The notes below the pieces were generated by a model, which was not told the DNA's origin, did no database searches, and saw only the letters and a program-made list of their open reading frames with translations. From Siansivirga zeaxanthinifaciens CC-SAMT-1 (lineage in GTDB: Bacteria > Bacteroidota > Bacteroidia > Flavobacteriales > Flavobacteriaceae), in NCBI RefSeq assembly GCF_000941055.1, contig NZ_CP007202.1:2836437-2900436 (forward strand): a stretch of DNA of 64,000 nucleotides, given 5' to 3'. Both the position numbers and the translations under genes were made by a program. Every line of letters begins with the position of its first letter. Position 1 is the stretch's first letter. Below are positions 47,078 to 57,663 of this stretch, in pieces.

Positions 47078-50000
47078 TTATAAATTAAACTTTTTTATGT
47101 ACTGTGAGGGGGTAACACCATACTTTTTTTGAAAACACTTTCCGAAATACTTAGGATCTCGAAAACCAACTTTATAACATATTTGAGAAATGTTAATTTT
47201 GTTTTGCTCTAGCAATTTAGCTGCAGTTTTCAATCTTATTTCTTGAATAAACTCATTAGGAGTAAAATTTGTCCAAGCTTTTATTTTTGTAAAAAGCATC
47301 GTACGACCAATGCCTAATTCTGAACAAAAAAAAGCTATATCAAATTGGTCATTTGAAATATGCCTTTCAACAATATCTATTGCTTTTTTTAATAATTCCT
47401 CGTCTAATGAAGAGACGGTTATATCGCTAGGTGTAAAATTATTTTCGTTGGAGAATTTATCTTTTAATCGTTTAGTTGATTCCAGAAGATTTTTAATTCT
47501 TAGTTTAAACTCCTTCAAATTAAATGGCTTACTTATATAATCATCGGCTCCACTTTCTAACCCTTCAACTTTATAAATTAATGATGTTCTTGATGTTAAT
47601 AAAATTACAGGAATATGACTAGTTTTTAAATTTTCTTTAATACCGGCACAAAGTTCTGTACCTACCATTTCTGGCATTATCACATCACTTATTATTAAAT
47701 CTGGCACATATTTAATAGCTTTTTTCATGGCCACGCTACCGTTTTCTGCTTCCAAAATGTTATAATCCTTTTTTAGTAAATTTTTCATAAAAGAACGTAA
47801 CGGCTTATTGTCTTCTACAAGTAATATGGTATATTTTTCTTCATTAACAACTAAATCGTTAATATCGTCTTCAATTATAACATCGTTATTTTTTAACTGA
47901 GATTCATATTGGGTAACATCATCACTAATTTTAAAATTTTGTAGTATTTCATTTTCTAATAAATGCGCTTTTCCTAATGGAAGTAATACTGAAAAAATGG
48001 CGCCTTTTTCTTTTTTGTTTTTTACATGAATACTGCCCTTATGAAGTTTTACTATGTTTTTAGCAATTGAAAGCCCAATACCAGTACCTTGATTGTAATT
48101 TTCTTGTGGTTTATTATGAATATGTACTTCAAAAAACCTGTCAAATATTTTATCGATATGCTCTTCTGTAATACCCACACCTGTATCAGATATTTCTATT
48201 AAAATATCTCTTTCTAACTTTGATATATTAAATTCAATAACACCACCTTTAGGCGTATAGCGAAACGCATTTGATATTAAGTTATAAAATACGCGCTCTA
48301 ATTTATAGCGATCATAGTAAACTAAAATTTCTTCATGCGTTGTTTTAAAGTTGTAGGTATAATTTCCATCTTTAGCAAACTCACTAAAAGACAAAAATAT
48401 TTCGTGTAAAAACTTAACAATATTACCCTCTGCAGATTCTAAGCGAAATTGATTGTTTTCTAACTTTCTAAAATCCATTAGCCTATTAATAAGGCGTAAT
48501 AAATGATTCGCACTACTCTCTATAACCATTAATTTTTTATACATGGTGTTACTACCATTATAGTCTAAGAGTATTTGTTGTAAAGGGCCTAATATTAAAG
48601 TTAAAGGTGTTCTAAACTCGTGAGATATATTTGTGAAAAATTGCAATTTAGCTTGATTTAGATCTTCATTTCTTTTACTCTCTATATGCTCCATTTCTAG
48701 TTCATATTGTAATCTAGCCCTAGATTTCATAATCCAAATCAAACCATAAATAGAAAACGCCAATAAAAGTGCATAAAATAATAAAGCCCATGTACTGCGC
48801 CATGGTGCTGGTTTTACAATTATTTTTAGAACTGTTGCATGGGTATTCCACACCCCATCGTTGTTTGCTCCCTTTACTTCAAATTGGTAAGTTCCTGGAG
48901 TTTGAATAGTATAATTTGCTTCAGTACTTGTTGTGGTTATCCATTGATTATCAAGGCCAATTAACCTGTAAACATATTTATTATTTGCAGCATTAATAAA
49001 ATTTGGTATGGCAAAATTCACTGAGAAATTAGCATTATCGTAACTCAAAATGAGTTCGTTGGTATATGTAATACTTTTATTTAAAATATTTAAATCGCCA
49101 CCTATTATTAGCGATTCGTTTTTCACTTTAAAATCAGTAAGTAATACCTGTGGTGAATATTTATTTACAACAATATTATTGGCTTTAAAATATGTAACTC
49201 CAGCAGGCCCGCCAAAGAAAATAGTATCGTCTCCTATATTTAAACATGCATTATCATTAAATTCGTTGCTAACTATACCGTCTCGTTGATCGTAAATAAT
49301 GACAGCATCTTCCATATAGTTATACTTAATTATTCCTTGATTGGAACCTAACCAGAGGTTTTTATTTGAGTCCTCTAAAATAGAATGAACTGTTGTTATT
49401 TTTATATTTTCATTTCCTAAATCAATTTTATCGAAACTATCGCCATTATAAAGAAAAAGTCCCTTTCCTTTTATACCAACCCATATTCTGTCGTTACTAT
49501 CTCTAAATATTGATAAAATGTCGTCTCCAGATTGTAATTCGTTATCAAAAAAGAAATTTTTAATGTTATAAGAGTTAAAATTAATATCTGTAGGTTTTAA
49601 TACATTTAATCCGCTTTGAGTGCCAACCCAAACTGCCTGATTTTTATCAATTAAAATAGAACGTACTCTAAGGTTAGATAATTGTTCTTTAACTTTATTG
49701 GTGTTGCCTATTTCTAAATATGTTTTATCTTTTATATTGTACCGTATAATTCCATTTCCAAAAGTTCCAATCCATAAAATATTTTCTCCTGCTTTTTTAA
49801 TATCATAAACACCTGATTTTCGTAGAATATTTTGTAGATCTTCATTCAACTTATTAATCTCAAACTTTTGAGTTATTATATTATAAATTGAAATGCCATG
49901 AGTAAAAGTTCCTATCCAAAGTAAGCCTTCTTCAGAAAGATATAATGATTTTATATTATCACTATTTAACACTTTTGAATTTTTTGTATTAATAAATTTG

Positions 50001-51160
50001 GTTTTACCGGTTTTATTGTCAAGAATTGTAATACCGCCTCCTTCTGTTCCAAAATATAAATTATTGTTTATATCTTTTGCCATGGAGCCTATGGCATCGA
50101 AACTTAACGATCTGTCTCCAGAATTCTCGTTAAGATTAGTGAAATTAATATTAGAAATATCCCAGATATTAACCCCTTTATAATAGGTGCCTATCCATAC
50201 AGACCCATTTCTGTCTGTATACACTGATTTAACTTTATCTAAATTTGAAGTATCTATTGGTTTTAACATTATACCATTAGACGATAACACATAAATTCCA
50301 TCGTAAGTCCCCACCCATAAATCGCCTTTATGGTCAAAATCTAGAGCGCGTATATCATTTCCAATTTCATTTAAATTATTGATGTTTGAAACTGATATGA
50401 ATTCATTTGATTTTAAATTAAATTTTAGAAGCCCTGAATATTTAGTTCCTATGAATAAATTATTATTGGCATCTTCTTTAATATCCTGAATAAAAAGTGC
50501 TTTAGAATTATCTGAAGTAATATAGGTTTTAAAAGAAAAATTATCGTTATCTCTGGTTATAAGTTTATTTAAACCTTTGGCTGTGCCAATCCATATGTTA
50601 CCATCTTTAGTTTGTAAGATGCTTAAAATAAAATTATCGGCTATACTAGAAGAATCTTCATCAGAATGATAAAGAGTTACAAACTTATTGGTATTTGTGT
50701 TATAAATTGAAAGTCCATTTGATGTACCTATCCAGATTTCGTCTTGAATTTCCTTAACACACCAAATAGTATTATTACTTAAAGAATTTTTATTTTTTTT
50801 ATGAAAAAATCTTTTGAATGTTTTGTTAACAGGATTGAAACGGTTTAATCCATTATATGTACCAACCCATATAGTGCTGTCCTTACTTTCTTCAATAGCT
50901 AAAATATCATTATTACTAATTGATAAGGAGTCTGTTGGTTTATTTTTAAAAATTGTAAAATCATGTCCATCATACTTATTAAGTCCATCACGTGTACCAA
51001 ACCACATTTGACCCAATTGGTCTTGATGAATTGAAATCACAGAACTTTGCGACAGACCATTTAACGTCGATAAATTGTTTAGTCTATAATCAATAGATTG
51101 TGAAAAACCATATAAATTGGATAGCAAAAAATAGACTAAGACATAAACAAAACGATTCAT
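47078..51160 (-). CDS. Hybrid two-component system sensor/regulator (HTCS)
   Basis: A 1360-residue membrane protein with signal peptide 'MNRFVYVLVYFLLSNLYGFSQ'. Two periplasmic seven-bladed propellers (about 30-690) are built from repeats such as 'MWFGTRDGLNKYDG', followed by a Y_Y_Y domain (about 700-775), a membrane helix (about 787-806), HisKA with H847 ('ISHEFRTPLTLILG'), HATPase (about 945-1055), receiver with D1159 ('LIISDVIMPEM') and an AraC-type HTH (about 1260-1360, 'ISQICYKVGFRDPKYFGKCFQKKYG'). It senses an oligosaccharide and activates the PUL. Likely targets are the promoter modules before susC and GH88. Confidence 0.96.
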   Translation of the reverse strand: MNRFVYVLVYFLLSNLYGFSQSIDYRLNNLSTLNGLSQSSVISIHQDQLGQMWFGTRDGLNKYDGHDFTIFKNKPTDSLSISNNDILAIEESKDSTIWVGTYNGLNRFNPVNKTFKRFFHKKNKNSLSNNTIWCVKEIQDEIWIGTSNGLSIYNTNTNKFVTLYHSDEDSSSIADNFILSILQTKDGNIWIGTAKGLNKLITRDNDNFSFKTYITSDNSKALFIQDIKEDANNNLFIGTKYSGLLKFNLKSNEFISVSNINNLNEIGNDIRALDFDHKGDLWVGTYDGIYVLSSNGIMLKPIDTSNLDKVKSVYTDRNGSVWIGTYYKGVNIWDISNINFTNLNENSGDRSLSFDAIGSMAKDINNNLYFGTEGGGITILDNKTGKTKFINTKNSKVLNSDNIKSLYLSEEGLLWIGTFTHGISIYNIITQKFEINKLNEDLQNILRKSGVYDIKKAGENILWIGTFGNGIIRYNIKDKTYLEIGNTNKVKEQLSNLRVRSILIDKNQAVWVGTQSGLNVLKPTDINFNSYNIKNFFFDNELQSGDDILSIFRDSNDRIWVGIKGKGLFLYNGDSFDKIDLGNENIKITTVHSILEDSNKNLWLGSNQGIIKYNYMEDAVIIYDQRDGIVSNEFNDNACLNIGDDTIFFGGPAGVTYFKANNIVVNKYSPQVLLTDFKVKNESLIIGGDLNILNKSITYTNELILSYDNANFSVNFAIPNFINAANNKYVYRLIGLDNQWITTTSTEANYTIQTPGTYQFEVKGANNDGVWNTHATVLKIIVKPAPWRSTWALLFYALLLAFSIYGLIWIMKSRARLQYELEMEHIESKRNEDLNQAKLQFFTNISHEFRTPLTLILGPLQQILLDYNGSNTMYKKLMVIESSANHLLRLINRLMDFRKLENNQFRLESAEGNIVKFLHEIFLSFSEFAKDGNYTYNFKTTHEEILVYYDRYKLERVFYNLISNAFRYTPKGGVIEFNISKLERDILIEISDTGVGITEEHIDKIFDRFFEVHIHNKPQENYNQGTGIGLSIAKNIVKLHKGSIHVKNKKEKGAIFSVLLPLGKAHLLENEILQNFKISDDVTQYESQLKNNDVIIEDDINDLVVNEEKYTILLVEDNKPLRSFMKNLLKKDYNILEAENGSVAMKKAIKYVPDLIISDVIMPEMVGTELCAGIKENLKTSHIPVILLTSRTSLIYKVEGLESGADDYISKPFNLKEFKLRIKNLLESTKRLKDKFSNENNFTPSDITVSSLDEELLKKAIDIVERHISNDQFDIAFFCSELGIGRTMLFTKIKAWTNFTPNEFIQEIRLKTAAKLLEQNKINISQICYKVGFRDPKYFGKCFQKKYGVTPSQYIKKFNL

Positions 51161-51212
51161 AAATCTATCTTAAGGCTTTTAAATATATAAGTTACAAAAA
51201 ATTTATAATAAT

Positions 51213-52352
51213 TTAATTTTTATACGCACGCATTTGTATACTTGAGGGGTTTTCTACTTTTATTTCTAGCGGTAATTTTTGAAGTTTACCTGTTTTACGG
51301 TTTCTATTAAAAATCACAATATTATTAGAAAATTGATTTGCGACTAAAAGAAATTTACCATTTGGTGATATGGCAAAATTCCTAGGGTGTTCACCATAAG
51401 TAGATTCATGAGCTACTAAACTTAATTTACCATTAACAGCATTAATAGAAAATATGGAAATACTATCTTCTTCAGGTCCGCGATTTGAGGCATATAGAAA
51501 TTTACCATCAGGTGAAATGTGAATATCTGCCGATCTGTAAATATCCTGTTGCTTTTCATAAGAATTGTAAGCCTCTATATATATTAATTGTCCATTATCA
51601 TATTTATAAGCGATAATTTCACCACTTAATTCATTAACACCATAACCATATTTTCCATTAGAATGAAAGATGAAATGACGGGGACCACTGCCAGGCTTTA
51701 CCTTAATATAACGTTCATTTTTAAGCATAAAATTGCTATTGTTTTTATTAAACGTAAAACTGCGTATTTTGTCTGCTCCTAGATCCTGTACAAATAGAAA
51801 CTTACCATCTGGAGAGAAATTTGAAGAATGTATATGAGCACTTTCCTGTCTGCCCTTTATAATGCTGCTATCTTTAAATCGAATTACCTGCTCGTAGGGG
51901 TTTAAACTTCCATTTGAGTTAATTTTAAAAACACTTAAACTTGGGTCTGAATAATTAGAATTCACAAGATATTTTCCTGTATTATCAATCTCTAAATGTG
52001 CTGGATTTAAACCTCCACAATCTTGGCTATTAATAAAACTTATATCCAGCTTTAACGAATCGACTTTAAAAGCTGCTACTTTTCCATTATAATCCATTTG
52101 ACTATCTACTACCGAATATAAATATTGACCATTTGGAGAGAGTCGTAAAAAAGAAGTATTGGTTATATGGTCTAAAGTATATTTTAAAGTGGCATCACCT
52201 GTATGGCTACTAAACTCATATACATGAATGCCTTTTCCTGGTTTTTTATCTGTAAAACTACCAACGAACAACAATGTTTTACCTTTTACTGTTTTACAGC
52301 TAAATAGGGTATTTACCAATAGAAAGAAAAAAAGGATTTGAAAAATTTTCAT
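51213..52352 (-). CDS. Lactonase-family (6-phosphogluconolactonase-like) beta-propeller lipoprotein
   Basis: About 380 residues with lipobox '..NTLFSCKTV'. Seven-bladed propeller repeats such as 'LRLSPNGQYLYSVVDSQ', 'SPDGKFLFVQDLGADKI' and 'ISPDGKFLYASNRGPEEDS' match the PF10282 lactonase family. As an exported lipoprotein it is unlikely to be the cytoplasmic pentose-phosphate enzyme; hydrolysis of a sugar lactone or muconate-like lactone outside the cytoplasm is possible. The frame extends to 52367; the ATG at 52352 fits the signal peptide. It lies 52 bp before the HTCS gene. Confidence 0.83.
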   Translation of the reverse strand: MKIFQILFFFLLVNTLFSCKTVKGKTLLFVGSFTDKKPGKGIHVYEFSSHTGDATLKYTLDHITNTSFLRLSPNGQYLYSVVDSQMDYNGKVAAFKVDSLKLDISFINSQDCGGLNPAHLEIDNTGKYLVNSNYSDPSLSVFKINSNGSLNPYEQVIRFKDSSIIKGRQESAHIHSSNFSPDGKFLFVQDLGADKIRSFTFNKNNSNFMLKNERYIKVKPGSGPRHFIFHSNGKYGYGVNELSGEIIAYKYDNGQLIYIEAYNSYEKQQDIYRSADIHISPDGKFLYASNRGPEEDSISIFSINAVNGKLSLVAHESTYGEHPRNFAISPNGKFLLVANQFSNNIVIFNRNRKTGKLQKLPLEIKVENPSSIQMRAYKN

Positions 52353-52456
52353 ATATTTTAATTTCATTTTTTATAACTAATAAATGTAAATTCATTTATC
52401 TAGAAAATACATATAGAGTAGCTAATTCTGCTTGCGTACTTTATTTACAAGTATAG

Positions 52457-52486
52457 CAAGAATATGTATATTGATTTTAAAAGTTC
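52457..52486 (-). promoter_or_regulatory. Weak promoter candidate with half-match to the susC box
   Basis: Minus strand GAACTTTT (52486-52479) matches part of the susC/GH88 box, with TATTCTTG (52464-52457) as a one-mismatch -7 element. Spacing differs by 3 nt from the other two, so it is only a possible relative. Confidence 0.25.
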
Positions 52487-52512
52487 TTTGTTGATTCTGT
52501 TTGAAATAAATT

Positions 52513-55002
52513 TTAATACACTTTAAAAAAGCTCTTATCGGTATTTGTGGTAATTACTTCATTTTTAAATATAAGCTTTTCCCCTTCTCCAATGTATATA
52601 TTTTGCAATTCTTTTTTCTCATTTAATGTAATGATAGCAAAAGTACCCTTAAAATAAATCCCCAATTCATCATTGTTAAATACCTCATCTTTAGATTGAG
52701 TTATTATATATTGAACTAAATGATTTGATTGTACTGAACTTTCAATTTTTAACCCCTTATAAATGCCATTATTTTCAATTTTATCGACCGATGTGATTGT
52801 GGGTTTTTCATTTTCATTAAATGGCTCATAAACCACTACAAAAGGGTTTTCCCAGGCGGACCCATTATTTCGAATAACCAATGTTGGCGTTGGTAAAGCG
52901 TCATAAGGTTTAGGAGCCTCAAAAGTAGCTGGCGCATTCACTTTTGTATATTCCCTGTTTTTAAAACCTGGTATGTGCAATTGCATGTAAATTGCGTCAT
53001 TTTTTAATTTGGTTATATTAAAAGTAGCTTTTATGTTATCATCAAATGGGTTCGATGTTTTTACATCTTTAAAAAAATGCCATCCTGGGTTTCTATAAGT
53101 ACGGCCTTTCCAGATTGAATTTGCATTAGACATGTATTTATTTGGTGTGGCATTAAACTTTAAAGTTTTCGAATCAAATACTAAGTCGTCTCCAATGTTA
53201 TGATATAAATAATCATGATATTCGTTTGGCAATTTCGATTTAGATCGAAAAACATCTACATAATACCCAGTTGTTGGTGAAGTACGTATTAATGCTAATG
53301 TACGTTCTTGTGTGGCTTCAGCCTTATTTCCTCCGGTATCTTTAAAACTGGTTTGACTAAATGAATGATATGGCGATACACCTTCGGCTCCTACTTTGGG
53401 TTCCATTGAAATCAATTTCACAGTATTAATTCCCAGATTAGACCAACCACCTTCACCTTGAGAGCTTCCATTTACTATTACTGTATTATGTGCTGCAAAT
53501 ATTCGAGAATAATTTTCGTGAATGTCTTGAGCATATCTACCTCTTCCATTGTCTACCCCCAAAACTTGTCCTTCTCCATATAATTCTATATTCATGCCCT
53601 CTGCATGACCGTGTATCATATATGCACCACCAACAAAGCACATTAAACCATCCTCTGGTTTTTGTGTTTCGCTTAAATTTCTTTGCATCACGATGCCTGC
53701 ATGATACACTCTATCTGTTCTTGGTAATTGAATAGATGCTGGAGTTGCTTCAATTTCATGATGCCAAAAAACAGACTCCATATCATGGCGTTTATATTTA
53801 CCTTTTTGCATTGCCGTAGCTAATAATGGAGCGAATTTATCTACAACTTCATCTAGGCCATCCATTTTAGCTAAAGCGAGCGCATCGTCAAAGGCATCAT
53901 ATGGAGCAGTACCCTTTCTATGCCCATCGCCCCATCTAACAATCTCGTTGTTTGGATAGACAAAGTAATCTAATCTGGGTAAGGCAAAAAGTATATTGGG
54001 GTATTTTGAAGCCAATTTTAAATCGGGATGATACCTATTTATTACCAACATCAATTTTACTAATATGGCGGTAGAATGATTAAGATACTGTGATGTTTCT
54101 GGCCAAATATCACCCTTTTCTTTATAGTTTTTAGCCATAACATTAAGCGCATCTTGGTTTTCTGTGTTTTCTGTTAGAAAGTAAGATAACAGTTTTTCTC
54201 GTTCTTTTTCATCATCCATCGCTAAAGCATTATACACTAAACTTGGTGCTTCTAAAACTGAATGATTAGAACCCGTTTGACCATAATTTATGGTAATATC
54301 TGCGTAAGTTCTAAACACCTTTTGAGCTTCATTAAATGGAAAATCTAGGTTTTTGTTTTTTATAAGATCGAAGGACTTTCCGCCCTTTTTAATGTAGGGA
54401 TGAATAAAATCATAAATCAATGGTAATTTGTAACCAATAACTCTTACTTCGCGAAAACCATCGTAGGGAAACAACCAACCGCCTCGACTATGCCAATCTG
54501 AAAGTTGAGACTTTTGCACCGATTTAATAAAAGAATATAATATACTACTGGCTGCATGAGCATATTTTTCATCTTCGGTAACGTAATAAAGCATGCCACA
54601 ATCTAAAGCTACTTGCAAATAATTAATTAAAAGTGCGGCTGGTTTCCATTCTTCATCAGTAGCATTATCTAAGTTTTTATGAACGCCATTCTCAACATGG
54701 TCTGTTTTGTAAAATGGTGGAAATTCACCTTTTTCACCTTCTTTCCAATTGAAAGGAAGTTGTTTTAAATAAGCTTCAGGATTTTCGAAAAATAATTTAA
54801 CTTCAATATCTGTTTTAATTTTCAAATTGGTGTAAATTTCTTTTGCCCAATCTTGATTTTTTATTTTATCGAGAACTTGATTTCTTTCATTTGAAGTAAC
54901 TAAAATAAAAGGACGTTCTTGTACTTGTCCAAACATGTGTATACCAGACCATAGAACAAATAAAAACACGCTATTCTTTAATTTTAGTGTTAAATCTCTC
55001 AT
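52513..55002 (-). CDS. Heparinase II/III-like polysaccharide lyase (paralogue A)
   Basis: An 829-residue exported protein. Its alpha/alpha toroid (about 30-400) carries 'GQTGSNHSVLEAPS' with N246-H247, and the C-terminal beta-sandwich carries 'MIHGHAEGMNIELYG' with H464/H466, the heparinase II/III catalytic regions. It would cleave next to uronic acids by beta-elimination, giving unsaturated ends for GH88. Similar architectures occur in families PL12, PL21, PL37, PL39 and PL40; which one applies is undecided. The other lyase (59140-61608) has the same length and matching motifs. Near-continuous leftward operon with the phosphodiesterase gene (45 bp gap). Confidence 0.85.
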   Translation of the reverse strand: MRDLTLKLKNSVFLFVLWSGIHMFGQVQERPFILVTSNERNQVLDKIKNQDWAKEIYTNLKIKTDIEVKLFFENPEAYLKQLPFNWKEGEKGEFPPFYKTDHVENGVHKNLDNATDEEWKPAALLINYLQVALDCGMLYYVTEDEKYAHAASSILYSFIKSVQKSQLSDWHSRGGWLFPYDGFREVRVIGYKLPLIYDFIHPYIKKGGKSFDLIKNKNLDFPFNEAQKVFRTYADITINYGQTGSNHSVLEAPSLVYNALAMDDEKEREKLLSYFLTENTENQDALNVMAKNYKEKGDIWPETSQYLNHSTAILVKLMLVINRYHPDLKLASKYPNILFALPRLDYFVYPNNEIVRWGDGHRKGTAPYDAFDDALALAKMDGLDEVVDKFAPLLATAMQKGKYKRHDMESVFWHHEIEATPASIQLPRTDRVYHAGIVMQRNLSETQKPEDGLMCFVGGAYMIHGHAEGMNIELYGEGQVLGVDNGRGRYAQDIHENYSRIFAAHNTVIVNGSSQGEGGWSNLGINTVKLISMEPKVGAEGVSPYHSFSQTSFKDTGGNKAEATQERTLALIRTSPTTGYYVDVFRSKSKLPNEYHDYLYHNIGDDLVFDSKTLKFNATPNKYMSNANSIWKGRTYRNPGWHFFKDVKTSNPFDDNIKATFNITKLKNDAIYMQLHIPGFKNREYTKVNAPATFEAPKPYDALPTPTLVIRNNGSAWENPFVVVYEPFNENEKPTITSVDKIENNGIYKGLKIESSVQSNHLVQYIITQSKDEVFNNDELGIYFKGTFAIITLNEKKELQNIYIGEGEKLIFKNEVITTNTDKSFFKVY

Positions 55003-55047
55003 TACTTAAAATTATTTATTAAAGTTTCCTAAAGTATTATTTATTGT

Positions 55048-56124
55048 TTATGGTTTATTGTTTATTTCATTCAACATAGCTGCTCTATAATGTAGAAAAT
55101 CATTGGGAGGCGATCCTGCATTTTCTTCTAGGTATTTTTTTATCCATTGAGGGTGATTTAAAGTTTTAGGAGTTCCTTCGAAAATATTTTTAAGAAAAGT
55201 TCCTGTTGTACCTAGCTGTTTTAGGTTTTCTACTTTAGAAGTATAACCTTTTAGCGGAGTCAACCCCATAAAATGATTGGTCATTAAAGCCACATCGGGT
55301 GATTCGGCATAAGGAATAGTTACTCCCTTTTTAATACCTGGACCATAAAAATTCATGTAAATCTGCCATGAAGATAATTGCTCTGATAGATGATTACTTT
55401 TGGTTAAAGTACCCATACCATGATCGGCAGAAATAATAAAAAATGTAGTATCCCATAACCCTTCTTCTTTTAAAAATGACATGAGCTTTCCTAATTGAGC
55501 ATCTGCATTTAAAATACCTTTAATGTAAGCAGCATCTGGATTGGTTTTATCTTGTGGCCCTTTCCAATAATCTCTAATTTCTTGTAAATGCAAACGAACT
55601 AATCGTGCACCATCTTCCTTGATATGCTTCATACCTAGCTCTACAACCTTTTGATCTGGCATAATCTCAGCATAATACACATCTGGTGTTTTAAAAACAT
55701 CATATAAAGTATGCCCACCAACATAAACCGATTTAATGCCGTTTCGTCTGGCAGATAAAAAAATGTCATCTAAATCTTGCGTTTCAAAAACGTGAGTACC
55801 AGTATGCATACCTATATTTGGTGGCGATGCGCCGCCCCAGGGTTCAGTGCCATCCGGTAATTTTACACGTCCAACTGGACTATTAGAATAAGCAGCTTCT
55901 ACAACCACTCCGTTGTTGGCAAAATATTTTAGATTTTCAGCACCGGCAGCCATAGCTGTTTCCGCGGCATCTTTCATTAATCCATCAATTATAAACTGAA
56001 CAACAATAGGTTCTTTCTCGACTGATTTTATTAAAGATGCTGAAGATACTTTTTTGGTTTGTTTTAATTGATTACAACTAACCAGCAGAAACACTACTGA
56101 TATTAACGTAAAAAAGTTTTTCAT
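55048..56124 (-). CDS. Alkaline-phosphatase-superfamily phosphodiesterase-like lipoprotein
   Basis: A 358-residue protein with lipobox C17 ('FLLVSCNQ'). D47 ('VQFIIDGLM') and D234-H235 ('IISADHGMGTL') are metal ligands of the type I phosphodiesterase/nucleotide pyrophosphatase (PF01663) fold. The nucleophile region 'PWGGASPPNIGMHTG' lacks the C/S-x-P/A-x-R sulfatase signature, so it is not a formylglycine sulfatase. It may hydrolyse a phosphodiester or act on an unusual substituent; the substrate is unknown. Sits between lyase A and sulfatase B in the operon. Confidence 0.78.
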   Translation of the reverse strand: MKNFFTLISVVFLLVSCNQLKQTKKVSSASLIKSVEKEPIVVQFIIDGLMKDAAETAMAAGAENLKYFANNGVVVEAAYSNSPVGRVKLPDGTEPWGGASPPNIGMHTGTHVFETQDLDDIFLSARRNGIKSVYVGGHTLYDVFKTPDVYYAEIMPDQKVVELGMKHIKEDGARLVRLHLQEIRDYWKGPQDKTNPDAAYIKGILNADAQLGKLMSFLKEEGLWDTTFFIISADHGMGTLTKSNHLSEQLSSWQIYMNFYGPGIKKGVTIPYAESPDVALMTNHFMGLTPLKGYTSKVENLKQLGTTGTFLKNIFEGTPKTLNHPQWIKKYLEENAGSPPNDFLHYRAAMLNEINNKP

Positions 56125-56220
56125 TTTTTTAAATTGTTTATTGATTAATTAAAATACTTTAAACCCTTCCTTCAAAAAACACAAACTCATATTTCTTTTT
56201 AAAATTGATAGCAATTATAT

Positions 56221-57654
56221 TCAAGGCTTTGAATTTTTAGTATCAACAAGAAAATTTTTCCCCCATTTTTCACGAAGTTCTTTTGAAAGCGCTTTAATAG
56301 TTTCTTGATAAGCTGGTTTTTCTGCCAAATTATCCAATTCTAAAGGATCTGTTTTATGGTCGAATAGCATACGTTGGTAAGCAACCCCTTTGTTATCTGT
56401 CCATTCGGTATAAAATAAATCGCCTTTTATTAGGGTTACCATATCTTTAAATTTAGATACGGCCCAGTTTTTTTCGCTTTTTTGTCCATTTAGAATAGGC
56501 ACAAAGCTTTTGCCATCTACTGTATTTGGGATTTCTAATCCCACCAACTCTGCTAAACTGGGATAAATATCAATATACTCGGTAATGGCATCGGTTTTTT
56601 CGCCTTTGGTTTTACCTGGAACTTTAATGATTAAAGGCGTTCTTAATGCTTTTTCGAAGGTTACGTGCTTGCACCATAATTTATGGTCGCCTAAATTCCA
56701 ACCATGGTCGCCCCACAAAATCACAATGGTATCGTCTTCCAAATCTAATCGTTTCAATTCATCTAAAACCAAACCAATTTGTGCATCGATATAACTAACA
56801 CATGCGTAATAACCATGGATTAATTCCTTTGCTAATGCATCTGGTAAATCTCTTTTTTTGGGTATGTTTTCATATTGCCGTAATTCACCAAAATTATGAA
56901 ACGCTTCTTTTGGTGTCGTTTCTGGCTGCACATAACTTTTTGGAAGTTCGATTTTATCTCTATCATATAAATCCCAATATTTTTTTGGAGCCGCAAATGG
57001 CAAATGGGGTTTTGCTAATCCCATAGTTAGGAAGAACGGTTTATTGGATTGCTTTAACTTTTGCAAATCTTTTATCACTTTTAACGCTAATTGCCCATCT
57101 CTGTATAAAGAGTCAGGAACATCAGCCATCTCTACCGGTAAACCACGTTTTGTTTTTTCTCTTATTTCTTGGCTCTCTGGTAAAGCAAAGGTCCATAATG
57201 TTTTTGATTCCCAAATTTCATTCCAAGCTTCAGCATCATCTTGACCATAATGATAAATTTTTCCATTGGAAATGGTTTGATACCCATTTTGCTTCAATAA
57301 ATAAGGAAGAGAAATAGCCTCTGGAAAGTCTTCATCCTTTTTAATATGAGCGTCTATAAAACGGTATCTGGTTGGTCTTGCCCCCGTCATTAAACTGGCT
57401 CTAGAAGCACCACAAACCGGAACATTGCAATACGCGCGTTCAAAAATTAGACTCTCTCCTGCCAATTTATCTAAATTTGGCGATTTTATGTGATTTGCTC
57501 CATAAAAATTGAGTTCCGGACGCAAATCATCTACTGCTATAAATAAGATATTTGGTTTCTTAGTTTTAAGGTTCTTTTGTGCTGTTGTTTGGCAAACTCC
57601 GCTAAGGGTAAAAAACAGACTCAAAACAAATATTTTTAAAAATTGTTGTTTCAT
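56221..57654 (-). CDS. Formylglycine sulfatase, iduronate-2-sulfatase-like (B)
   Basis: A 477-residue exported sulfatase with signal peptide ending near '..CQTTAQ'. The formylglycine motif C81-G-A-S-R lies in '[18 protein letters not shown]'; calcium ligands D42-D43 are in '[11 protein letters not shown]'. '[29 protein letters not shown]' is the late motif of IDS-like (S1_7-type) sulfatases. It removes sulfate, probably from uronate or rhamnose residues. It needs an anaerobic- or FGE-type maturation enzyme, not found in this window. Follows the serpin gene by 9 bp. Confidence 0.9.
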   Translation of the reverse strand: MKQQFLKIFVLSLFFTLSGVCQTTAQKNLKTKKPNILFIAVDDLRPELNFYGANHIKSPNLDKLAGESLIFERAYCNVPVCGASRASLMTGARPTRYRFIDAHIKKDEDFPEAISLPYLLKQNGYQTISNGKIYHYGQDDAEAWNEIWESKTLWTFALPESQEIREKTKRGLPVEMADVPDSLYRDGQLALKVIKDLQKLKQSNKPFFLTMGLAKPHLPFAAPKKYWDLYDRDKIELPKSYVQPETTPKEAFHNFGELRQYENIPKKRDLPDALAKELIHGYYACVSYIDAQIGLVLDELKRLDLEDDTIVILWGDHGWNLGDHKLWCKHVTFEKALRTPLIIKVPGKTKGEKTDAITEYIDIYPSLAELVGLEIPNTVDGKSFVPILNGQKSEKNWAVSKFKDMVTLIKGDLFYTEWTDNKGVAYQRMLFDHKTDPLELDNLAEKPAYQETIKALSKELREKWGKNFLVDTKNSKP

Positions 57655-57663
57655 TCTCTAATG

